64,000 nucleotides of DNA, taken from Euonymus europaeus (taxonomy: Eukaryota > Streptophyta > Magnoliopsida > Celastrales > Celastraceae). The notes under the pieces are model-generated. The model saw only the letters and a program-made list of their open reading frames with translations. It was not told the origin of the DNA and did not search any database. Position 1 is the stretch's first letter. Every line of letters starts with the position of its first letter. The position numbers were made by a program, and so were the translations under genes. Shown here piece after piece: positions 22,998 to 34,300 of this stretch. The stretch is from assembly GCA_963580455.1 (NCBI GenBank), contig OY756970.1, positions 16,988,001 through 17,052,000 on the forward strand, written 5' to 3'.

Positions 22998-25220
22998 ATG
23001 GGTATTTGTTGGGGTTCTCCAGCTGAAAGCCCTACACCTATCACCACTGACCATCTCAGTACAGGTAATCTTCATCTGCATAATTTCTTCTTTCTATTCT
23101 AATGTCTTTGATTTCTTTCTTGGGTTTTGTTATTTTTCTTATGTTCTTTCCGAATTCGCTTTATTTTCTATACAAAATCTATATTCATTTGATGTGATTC
23201 CATTTCATGAGTTCTTTAGTTGCAGTTTTACAATTACTCTGGCTTCTTTAGTTCCTTTTTGACTGTATTGAACTTTCATTATTAGACGCATAATATAAAG
23301 AACTCGTCATGTTCTTTTGGACTACTTTGATACGTCAATTTTGATTGTAATCCTCAATTACATCCGGTGGTGGTGATTCTCAATCTCAATGATGGGTCAT
23401 TTTGTATTTCTTTGCAGTTTAAGTAACATCGATTTTCCTTCTTCTTCTTCTTCTTCTTCTCTCTCAAATTTCTAACGGTCTAATTGTATGATTCAAACAG
23501 TGATATCCAACAAAACAAGTAATACAGCATCTTCTGGTATCAGCACTACAGCAACCTCGGGCAGCATTAACATCTCTGGGAACAGCCTTTTCTCAGCTTC
23601 AAGTGGCGATGAGTCCTGCCCGAATGGGCAGATTTTGCCCCACCCCAACTTGAGGGTTTTCAGCTTTTTGGAATTGAGGGCTGCAACCAAGAATTTCAGA
23701 TCTGATACAGTGCTCGGAGAAGGTGGTTTTGGTACAGTCTTCAAAGGTTGGCTCGATGAGAAGGAGAAGGGACAGGGAAGGAGTGGCAATGGGACTGTTA
23801 TTGCTGTCAAAAAATTGAATTCTGAGAGCTTGCAAGGATTTGAGGAATGGCAGGTAATTCAACTCAACTTGAAAAGGAATTCGGCTTTTATTGGATGCAT
23901 ATTCATTTAAAGAAAATATTTTCGTACGAGTTATGCACCAGTTATGAGTTCTTACAAAATATTTTCCTCCCTATGAAATTTATGGTTTACTGTTGATGCA
24001 GTCAGAAGTGAATTTCCTGGGAAGGCTATCTCACCCCAACCTTGTGAAGTTGTTGGGATACTGCTGGGAAGAAAAAGAGCTGCTGCTTGTTTATGAGTTT
24101 ATGCAAAAGGGCAGCTTGGAAAACCATCTTTTTGGAAGTAAGAGGTGATAGATTTTTTTATTTTTTAAAGAGAAAGATGTCATTGGGTTGTTAACATTTC
24201 TATTTGTGCAGGGGGTTCAGCTGTTCAGCCCCTTCCATGGGACACTCGGGTTAAAATTGCCATAGGAGCAGCTAAAGGCCTTACTTTTCTGCATACATCT
24301 GAGAAGCAAGTGATATACAGAGATTTTAAAGCCTCAAACATACTGCTTGATGGGGTAGAGCTATTTGACCTATACATACTTGGCCATGACTTTAACTTAC
24401 CATCGATATTTATACGTTTACTCTATCAATCCACAGAAAAGGTTTCCCCAAGTGGGGGTAAAGCTATATGTATTTGTTTTCTCTTTTAATATGTCATTAG
24501 GGATGCATGAAATTCTTAACTCATTCTAGTGACTAATTCTATTGCAGTCCTATAGCGCCAAGATAGCAGACTTTGGCTTGGCGAAATTGGGTCCTTCAGA
24601 GAGTCAGTCACATGTGACGACCCGAGTTATGGGAACATGTGGTTATGCTGCTCCTGAGTATGTTGCCACAGGTACTCCCCATGATCTTAGTCTAGTTGGG
24701 TTTCCCATCTCGAGTTGGTTTTTAGAAATCCGAATTCCGAAACGACATTAATGCTTCTGATGCTTAAACAGGACATCTATATGTGAAGAGCGATGTGTAC
24801 GGTTTTGGTGTCGTTCTGGTTGAGATGCTGACAGGTTTGCGTGCACTCGATCCAAATAGACCAAGAGGTAGACACAATCTGGTGGACTGGATCAAGCCAC
24901 ATTTATGTGATAAGAGAAAATTGAAGGGTGTGATGGACTCTGGACTGGAGGGCAAGTATCCCTCAAAAGCTGCTTTTCGCATAGCTCAACTTGCCCTGCA
25001 TTGTCTTGGACAGGAACCCAAGCACCGGCCATCAATGGCAGAAGTGGTGGAAGCGTTGGAACGGATTGAGGCAGCCAATGTGAGACCACTAGAGCCTAGA
25101 AGTCAGTCAGGCCTTACTACAAATCAGAGACACAGCCGGCAGCAGCCTTTACACCATCGTTCTCCACTTCACCCTAGGCAGACGCAGGATGGAAATCGAT
25201 ATCCTCATCCATTGAAGTAA
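22998..25220 (+). CDS. PIX13: Receptor-like cytoplasmic kinase, RLCK-VII, PIX13/KIN3-like
   Basis: Six exons (22998-23064, 23501-23853, 24002-24137, 24212-24354, 24548-24671, 24772-25220) joined in frame give 423 residues. The short first exon begins MGICWGSP: Gly2 for N-myristoylation and Cys4 for palmitoylation predict plasma-membrane anchoring. The kinase domain has GEGGFG (about 95-100), catalytic Lys in AVKK (about 126), YRDFK with catalytic Asp at about 223 (an RD kinase), DFGLAK (Asp about 241) and APEY. The C-tail is Gln/Pro/His-rich. MGxCWGSP plus [15 protein letters not shown] matches the PIX13 branch as I remember Arabidopsis At2g17220. Such kinases relay signals from receptor kinases in immunity and growth. 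The exact upstream receptor is unknown. A (TTC)n microsatellite lies in intron 1 (about 23440-23460). Confidence 0.92.
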
Positions 25221-25610
25221 AAGTCTTGTGATGGCCAGAGATTGTGTTTTGCTGTTTTTGTAATTGTGACACAGATACGTACCAAGACATGAAAAATGTA
25301 GAGGTTATAACTTATAATAGTCTATAGAGAGTGAAAAATCCGATTCTTGTTTGTGAAATTTTATTTTTTAATCCCATTTTAGTTTACTGAAAAATATCCA
25401 TCAATATTTTCCTGGTGGAGTTGTTTGTACACCACACTTCTCCCATCTCATCCTTCTTATCGTCAAAAAAAACTAATCTAGATTTACCCCTCTTATTGTC
25501 TGGCTTGATCGTCTTTTTCAGTTCCAAGATTCAACTTCCTCAATCATGGCCGATCCGGATCCTAAACCCAAGACCATCGATGGCTCAGACTAGGACTTGG
25601 CACCGTTCTC

Positions 25611-26545
25611 ATGGCGGAACACCGGAAAGAGGATGCAGATTTGACTGAAATGCAGTTACGGCGAAGAAAATTGTCTCGAATAGGCGATGGTCAAACTGCA
25701 AGGCGTCGTGGAAGTTCAGCCTTTTTTCCAAGGTCATCTCCAAAAATCTCGAAATCTGTCAGCTTTGCCACCCTTCCTATCAGCTTCTCTCTCTCGCTCC
25801 CCATTTTCGGCTTGTTCTTTCGTTCCTTCAGGTGACGTTGACCTGTATATTCTTTAGGCTCATCAAATAGCCCGTGGGCTTTGGCCGCCCAGCCCGAGCC
25901 AGATGGGACCTCGGGCTTGGACAGCCCGACCTAGGCCTCGGGCGGACTTGGGATTATTTTTGGGGCAGAGCCCGGCCCAAACCCGAGCCCGAAAAATATA
26001 ACACACATATATATACATACATAAATATATCTATACATAAATATAAATATACCTATACATACATATAAATATATATATCTTTATATATGTGGGTGTGTGT
26101 GACAGTACAGTGTGCAAATTATATGCACGCTGTGACATGTAATACATATATATATAATATGTATAGATATATTTATATGTGTGTGTATATGTATGTGTGT
26201 GTATATATTAATTTAATATTTAGACCGAGTTCATTGGGCCAAGTCCGAGGCCCGATTTATTGGCCCGAATTACTTGGGCCAAAACCGGACTTGGGCCTAA
26301 TTTGTTGGGCCAGCCCGACCCAATGACGAGGTCAATCTTTCTATCGGTGGTTTCTTGTTTAAGAATTCTATACTTTCACTGTTGGGCATCATGAATTGAC
26401 AGGATCGAAAGTGCCCTTGAAGAAGCCACTGTTGGTACTGAAGAAGATTAGGTGCGAAAATCTGGACCTGGACCAAGGCAGTGACAATCGTGATTTTAGA
26501 GATATGTATAATATGGATTTCGCAGGTGAAGATGGTACCTTCTAG
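25611..26545 (+). pseudogene. Unrecognised small two-exon locus, possible pseudogene
   Basis: An open frame at 25611-25832 (begins MAEHRKEDADLTEMQLRRRK; basic, Ser/Arg-rich, then hydrophobic) ends at a plausible donor (TTCAG/GTGACG). At 26402 a good acceptor (TTGACAG/GATCG) starts a second open stretch; one frame reads SKVPLKKPLLVLKKIRCEN and ends at 26545. The two do not join in that frame without adjustment; joining in the natural phase stops early. An alternative upstream ATG (about 25546, MADPDPKPK) is soon interrupted. The intervening DNA holds a transposon-like insert. I recognise no family. It could be a decayed gene, a lineage-specific gene or chance. Confidence 0.25.
25858..26330. 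mobile_element. GGGCC-rich inverted element with TA/CA microsatellite core
   Basis: Left arm rich in GCCCGAGCC/CGGGC motifs (25858-25997), right arm rich in GGGCCAAG/GCCCGA (26225-26325), with roughly 220 bases of TATA/CATA/TGTG simple sequence between. The arms are roughly complementary. Similar hairpin elements are common in plant genomes and are usually treated as non-autonomous DNA transposons. Exact ends and target site not found. Confidence 0.35.
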
Positions 26546-26870
26546 GTTTCTCTTGTATGGTCTGTGGGGCGTGTTAAGATTTTTTTATAATTTCTTGCCA
26601 AAAATGAAAAAATAGGTCATTTTGAAATTTTTTAATTTTGAGTCGGGTATATAAATAAAGGGCTGAGATGGAATAAGTGTGGTGTGCAAATAGCCTTGCA
26701 ACTCTCATAACTCTCATCTCAATCTAAGTTTAAAACCATACCATCGCTTTTGTTTGATAAAATATAAAATTTCATTCGTTGAAAAATTACGAAAATATAG
26801 AGAAGAATAAAATACGAACTCAAAATGGTTCAATTTACGAGTTGAAGCATGTAATATTTTGTTCATTGAA

Positions 26871-27926
26871 AAACGGGTTAATATAACTTTGAGTTACCGA
26901 AAGATATTTTATGTTTCATTTTGGTCACTGAAAGATAAAACGTTTTAACTTGGTAATTTAACTTTTCATTTTATTTCAGTCAAATCACCCGGTCAAGATT
27001 TCTCAAATCCGGGTAGCAAAAATGGTGACATGGCAGTTTGACTTTTTTTGATTGGTCCACGTGGAAAATAGTTGCCACGTGGAAATATTTTGCATAAGTT
27101 AATACTACTTTTAGTAACTGAAAAATTGCTCATGTTTCATTTTGGTCACTGAAAGATAAAACGTTTCAATTTAGTCACTTAGCTTTTCATTTTGTTCTAG
27201 TAAAGCTACTCGGTCAAACTGGCCACTGAGTGTCATTGCCGGAATGCTCTTGTGCGGCCTCTAAGCGCAATTATCATTTAGTGGCACGACCAATCCCGCA
27301 GTCAAACTAAGAAGTAGAAATTAGGTTTCAGAGATCAAACCCTGCAACACCATTCATACCATAGACCTCCTGCTTCGAATCAATTCGCCTCCATTGGCGT
27401 TTCGTCCCGATACCATAATAATCTAAGTATAAGAAATTCAACTAATTCATATTGTTCTCGCAAGTGGACCTTCACTTCTCACGATTGTTTTGAATTTAAA
27501 AAATTACAAAATATTTTCACGTGGTGACCACTTTCCTCGTGGATCAACCAAAAGCAAGTCAAATTATCACGTCACCCTTTTTGCTGCTCGGATTTGAAAA
27601 ATCCTGGCTTGACTGTAACAAAATGAAAAGTTAAGTGACCAAGTTGGAACATTTTATTTTTTGGTGACCAAAATGACACATGAGCTATCTTTCGGTGACT
27701 TAAAGTAGTATTAACCACGTGGCGATCATTTTCGACGTGGACTAATCGAAACAAGTCAAACTGCCATGTCACCTTTTTGGCTGCCCGGATTTGAGAAATC
27801 ATGACCGAGTGACTTGACTGGAACAAAATGAAAAGTTAAGTTACCAAGTTAAAACGTTTTATTTTTCGGTAGCCAAAATGAAACATGAACTATCTTTCGA
27901 TGACTAAAAGTTATATTAACCCGTTT
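26871..27926. mobile_element. Long nested terminal-inverted-repeat element
   Basis: The left 210 bases (from AAACGGGTTAATATAACTTT at 26871) match the inverse of the right 210 bases (ending 27926) almost base for base. Just inside, a second pair (27098-27225 and 27570-27715, starting GTTAATACTACTTT) matches again, and the two pairs resemble each other. The long inverted repeats suggest a MULE-type non-autonomous element, doubly nested or with duplicated ends. The centre (about 27225-27570) has no recognisable gene. No 9-bp target-site duplication was found. Confidence 0.65.
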
Positions 27927-28300
27927 CCTACAAAAACATAAAGGAGAATAACATTTTTTTTATTAAAAAAATAAAAATAAAGAATAACAAAGTAAGAAAA
28001 CATTTGAACGCCTAGTAAAACGCCGATGTAATATGCGTTTCAACAAGAACGCCGAAAACAACAAATAAGTAGGTTTGACTCGTCATCATTGAAGACTGCG
28101 TGTCCATTTCTTATGATTCCAATGAATGGATTACAAAGGGGGATTTCTGTAACTTCCATGGCAGAGTAACTGAGAATCACAATTCACAACCCATTTTAAA
28201 AGTCAATTGCCCCAAAACTAAGCAAACCCAGATACCAATTAATACTGAAGGAGTTATACTTATTTTTCTTTTATCGATCATACTTCCTGTACCAAGCAAA

Positions 28301-31300
28301 ATGGCAGTGTCTTCTCTGCGTCTCCTCTATGTAATTCAGGTAACATTTCGATTCCGTAGCTTTGTTCTTGTTTGATTATCTGTTTGTTATTTTCTTTTTC
28401 TTACTATCGCTTGAACGAGATGATAATCTATGTAGTTTCTTTTCTCGAAATTGTTCCTTTGGATTTTAAGAATTATTGGGTTTTCTTCTTTCTTTCTTGT
28501 TTTTTTTTGAGTGAAGGGTTTGCCTCATCTTGTGTAATGTGTTGTATAATCTATAAAGATGAGGTTTTTTTTTTTTAATTCAAATAACAACTTCTGGGTG
28601 ATTGGTTGATTATTGTAGCTGTAACTACATAGATCATCACAATCATTACATTTTTTCGGCGTTCATGTTAGTTGGAAAATTTTCACTATAAAGCAGGAGG
28701 AGGAGGAGGGTAATTATCCATTTACTTTATCAAAAACTCTCAGCAAACGAAAATATTGAGATCCTTTTGGTGATATTTTGAAGACGTTTAAAACTATAAA
28801 GTAATTATTCAGCTCTATAGCTAGTCGCAACATGGAGGGGGTTCTGCGACTGATTTAACATTGTGGCTGTTGTCAAAATCGCTCTTTTTTGTTTGCTGCA
28901 GTTAGTGTTCATTGTCTCATTACTCTCGACAGAAAAGATTGGTGCTAGGGATGTGCTGCTGATTCCTACTGATATTTCATCTAGGTAAGACTGTTCTAGT
29001 CAATGTATCTTTATTCTTATGAGGGGTTTTACACCCAGTTTTAGCACTACTACATATATCATATCTATTCAAAAATAAAGGATGATGTCATCTTTGAACC
29101 GTTCTTCATTTATAATGTTTTTGCTCAATGTATGTGGCTTGATGTGTTAATGTCTCCATATCTCCTTTTTTCTGTTTTCATGATATTTGTTGTTTAAGTT
29201 TTAAAGTCGTGTCAAACTGCTAATAGTGATATAACTTCCACATTTTAGTCAAAACTTTGAATGTTCCTCAACTTTCTCTCATTTGAAGCATTACATTCTG
29301 CTTTTTTGGCAGGGAAAGGCATTCAAAAGAATATTGTGCTATGTATGATATATGTGGCAAAGGCAGTGATGGGAAAGTGCTGAATTGTCCTTATGGTTCT
29401 CCATCGGTGAAGGTATTCAAGTTTCATAGAATTACATAAATTGATCAGTCAATTCATTTATTTTTTCTGCCTCTTTAAACCTCTCTTCTACTAAATTTAT
29501 AAAACCTATTGCACGCCATATGCTCTTGCAGCCTGATGAGCTGTTTTCTGCCAAGATTCAAAGCTTGTGTCCACATATAAGTGGAAATGTTTGTTGCACA
29601 GAGGCTCAATTTGATACATTGCGGGCACAGGTTCAACAAGTAAGACTTTTTACGTTCTTTATGTATGAAAAACATAAAGAATTTTGAAAGTGTTCTTCTG
29701 GTATATTCTTGATATCTTGCATAATTTTTTTTCCTTAAAAAGAAAATCTTAAGTGTTTGAAGACTCTTATAATCCAATTTGTATTTTTTGGAGGTGTGAA
29801 AAAGTATATTGTTAATTAAAGCTTTCTTCAGCTAGGAGCATTGTTCACTTTTTAGCATTGCCTCGAAATATATATGTTCATTTGACGTTGTAATTACAAC
29901 TCATGTGACTTCTGCAGGCCATACCTTTTTTTGTTGGCTGTCCAGCATGTTTGAGGAACTTCTTGAATCTCTTTTGTGAACTTTCTTGCTCACCAAATCA
30001 AAGTCTATTCATCAATGTGACGTCTGTCTCCAAGGTCAGGATGCTCATCAATGTTATCTAGAACATTGTCTCTTAATCACCTGATATGCCATTTCTCTTC
30101 AAATTATTTGGATTTTGAAAGGCTTACTAAAACAAATCCATGTTTTCATGTTCCCTGGGTAAAAGTTCCCATACATCATTGATGGCTTAAGGCGAAAAGA
30201 AAATATATTAGGTCATAAAGTGGTGAAAATCTACTAAATAAAGGGGTCTCTGGTTTTGCTAAATTTTTACTAACATGTTTCATTCTGATACTATTGGAGG
30301 GGGTAAGCGGGATGCTTTCTATGTTATTTGTAAGCGGCAACATTATTATTATTAATATTCAGGAGCTGAACTGCCCCAGCAATAACATCTAGCATCACCT
30401 AAACCCCATTTGGTATATGTTTTTTTCCCTCTTCAGTGATGGGGTCAATAATTTGAACCTAGTGTCAGTATCTTGCATCTTGAATCAACAACTTCTCTAT
30501 TCGATTTTAAAAAATGTGCCTACAATCAATACTTTCTAGTTGTGATTATTATTTATGCGGTGTTCTGTAGTCATCATTTTAGTATAAACTCCACCTAAAA
30601 ATCAATTCCTTTTCACATTATTTTTCCAGGTTTCTGAGAATTTGACAGTGGATGGTATTGACTATTATGTAACTGATTCCTTTGGAGAGGGATTGTACAA
30701 CTCTTGCAAGGAAGTAAAGTTTGGGACAATGAATACAAGAGCCATAGATTTTATTGGTGCTGGTGCTAGAAATTTCAAAGGTAACATATTATATGACCTT
30801 GTCTGTGGGTTCCTTAACACGTGATGCTTTGGTATTTCACTTTGTTGGAGAACACACCCCGAGTCCCAAATAAAAAATGTAAGTGTGTGAGTGTGACTTT
30901 ATAAGCAAGCTGGAAGGACCCGACTCATAAGCTATAGATTTTGACTAACAATGGGCCACCCATCCACTTGTGCATAAAGCCTATGGTTGGGCCCATTAAC
31001 ATGGGTTCCCCTAGTCTTGATTTCTCAATATGGTATTGGAGTCAAGTTTCGAGGGTGCATTTGAGGCCCAATGGGGAGGCTTATTTAAAAAATAAAATAA
31101 AAATTGAAGCCTCCCACCTCTTAGTACACGACCCTCCTCTTAGCATGCAAAAGATAATGTGACAAGTGGATGAGCACATCTGTGCATGAGTTTGATGTGA
31201 CTAGTGGGAATTGGGATGGGGATTTAACTCATTTAAGGGACTTGTGTGTAAGGGGAGTGCAGGAGAACACACCCAAGTCCCACATTGAAAATATAAGAGT

Positions 31301-34300
31301 GTGAGTGTGGCTTTATAAGTAAGTTGGATGGACCCAACTCATAAGCTATGACGTTTGGGGGTAACAACGGGCCACCATCACTTGTGTACAAAGCCCATAT
31401 TCAGGCCCATTAATGTGGGTCCCCTGGTCTTGATTTCTCAATACACTTTCTACTCCTGCCTATTGGCATTGTTGGTTCAGATGGCGTGGCATACGTCCAT
31501 CTATTTTTTTAATTTATTTTTCTTTCCTTCTATAACGTCAAGATGTTTCATTCTGTAAAGTGTTTTTTTGGCTGGTTGAAGTGAGTGTTCTTTTTGGCAA
31601 AGTGTTTAAAGATATTGTGGCTGAGTGGCTTTACATCATGTGTGGTAATTAGGATTAGGAATGACAAGATTGGCCATATAGATATCTGAGTGCTTCCATA
31701 TCTCAGCACAGTCTGGAACTTAAAGTCTTTCATGGCTAGTTTTTACTTCACTGATTTTCTATCTTCTTTGTGGGAATTTCTTTTCTTTTTAGTTTCTGGA
31801 ATGTGGAATCTCTTTTCTCCGTCTCTTGGAATGCTGCAGCGGTTCTTGGTTGCTTTTGGTTAATGTGAACTCAGTTTAGTTTACCAGAAGAATCCTTCAA
31901 ATGGGCAGCACTGTAGCAGCCTCACTCTAACTGATTTTAGTGAATGGTAATGATGACTTAATGTAACTAAAGAATCCCCAACTGATTGTCAATGGTTATA
32001 CATATTTCTTCCTTCTTTGTCCTTTACACATTAATCAATTTCACTTATTTACGATGCTTCTAGTGCCTAAGGTTTAGGTAAACAACAACTCGCATACAAA
32101 AGCTCCCGCAGTGGGGGCGAGGTCACAATCGCATGTACGAAGACCTTTCCCCACATAATATGTGGAGTACCTGCCAGTGCCTAAGCTTTACTTGACCAAA
32201 TTGTCTTAGATTTATGTTAATATGGTTTATGAAAGATAAAGTTCCATAACCCTTTTTATTGTTTATTTGATACATCTTGACATAGTCATCTGGTTTTCAT
32301 TACGCACGATGTATATTTGGGGGAGAATGTTACACTCTAAAGAGATGTGGTGCAGACATGGAAAATTTATTTAGTTGATTATTCATATATGGGCTGTGCA
32401 AAAGCCGGACTGGATGGTTCAGGTTGGAGTATCACTAAAAGTTGCTAAGGCCCTAAAGTTGCACTACACATTGACCAGATGTGACAGATGACAGGGACTG
32501 AGAATTTGTGTTGAACAAGTTTTGGAATTAGGTATCTGGCTGAACACAATAGACTTTGTCGTTTAATGATGATCGCTCCCAAGTGGTTGGGCGGGATGCA
32601 TCATCTATTCAATCTAGCCAATCCCAATATTTTTTTTATCATATTGGTGCCTTTTCAAATATTTTCTTTTTAGTAGACTACCCTTGAAATTCATATGATT
32701 GGTATGCTCATAATTGTACTTCTCTCTCTTTCTCTCTCTAGTTAAGAATGAATTGAATGTTTTCTGCCATTTCTACTCTGTAATAATTTTCTGTGTCTAG
32801 TGTAAAAGGATTTGTTCCCCACTGTCTTTGCCAGAGTGGTTTGCATTTATCGGCCAGAAAGTGGACCCAGGATTCCCTGGTTCACCTTATGCAATCAAAT
32901 TTAGGTCAAGTATTCCAGACTCCTCAATGGTACCGGTGAACACAACTATCTATTCATGTGGTGACACTTCTCTGGGCTGCTCTTGTGGTGATTGCCCTTC
33001 ATCGCCTGCATGTGCTAGTTCAGAGCCTCCGTCTCCACCCAAAAAACATTCCTGCTCTGTTAGAATTGGGCATCTTGAGGTTGGAGTCAATGTATCCTTG
33101 TTTTGACGTTATTCTTTTTTAGCAGCCTGATGTGGACTTCTCATGTTGATGACTCGATTCATCTATGTTTATTTTACTTTCCTCTTACAGCTGTCCTAAA
33201 TTTAATATGATGATGGCTAAATGATTTTTTTCAAGTGAACAAAGTATTTATTGGTAAATTACCTTGTGAAATTGGCGCCCATATATGTTATTTACATGAT
33301 ATTGTCCATTAATACTTGCAGGTCAAATGCTTTGAATTTTCATTAGCAATTGTCTACATTATATTCGTTTCTGCATTTTTTGGGTGGGCTTTTTTTCTTC
33401 GGAAAAGTGATAGGAGTCATCAATCTAGCCTGGAACCACTGTTGAGTGAAAGTGAAATTCATTCTGAGGACATGCAAATGGGCGACCTTTCAATGAAGGT
33501 GAATATGTTTCTTTATCCTGATATTGACAATCCCCTGCCTGAACTCCTTCTTTTGCTATTGTTAGGTTGTGGATTTAGGAATCAATTTTTTCAATGATGA
33601 GAGTGTTTATTGCTTTCATGGGATAAACCTCCTGCTATTTGAGGACGAACCTGCAGTGTTTTGCTACTGTTGTTTTCTTTTAGGTGCTTTCATTTTTGCT
33701 TGTCATCCTCCCATTTTCATACTCTCTGTTTTCCTCTCTCTTGGTCTTGTTTACTATCATTCTCAACATATTACCTTAGCTCGCCCTCCCCCTTTTTTTC
33801 AGGTCTCAATATGACATTCTGACCTAGCATTGTTAGTAATACTTGTATGTTAGTCAAAGAAATTAAATACAGATCCCCATTGAATTCTCCAAAGCTTTGC
33901 TTGTAGTAATCCTTCATGTAGCCTTGTTGAAGGGACAAATACTTTTCACAAATCATCACCAATCATATCCTTTTCCTCTGCCTTGGCAGTTCTCTTTCCA
34001 CAGCTGTGTTGTCCTCCTGGTGTCTTCAAGTGCGATTAAACTTCTCTTTCTTTTTCTCAGATAAGTTTGAATATACGGCCTTCGTTGACGTAATTACAAA
34101 GCCCTAGGTATTAGTGTGAAGTGTGAACTGCTAGGTGCCAGGTTCTCAATACGTTCTAACTCAATGAAACACTTTTATAGTTGTTGAATGTCTGTAAGAT
34201 ATTGAAAGGGCCAACTTTTGGATGCCCAGTTTCAATCTGTGCTTTTGTTTTTGATTCTGTCTGTAATGGTCTTGAAAGTGTTATTTTTTTTCCCTTCGGG

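Larger units (their letters stand above)
25221..28300. other. Gene-poor interval between PIX13 and NPC1
   Basis: It starts with the PIX13 3' UTR. It contains a doubtful small locus (25611-26545), itself interrupted by a GGGCC-rich element with a TA/CA microsatellite core, then a 1-kb nested inverted-repeat element (26871-27926). The last 200 bases are probably the NPC1 5' UTR and promoter. Nothing else is recognisable. Confidence 0.5.

Noticed and set aside
31031..31043. tRNA-like sequence TGGTATTGGAGTC
   Set aside because: It is the primer-binding site of the TRIM, not a tRNA gene; no cloverleaf or B box.
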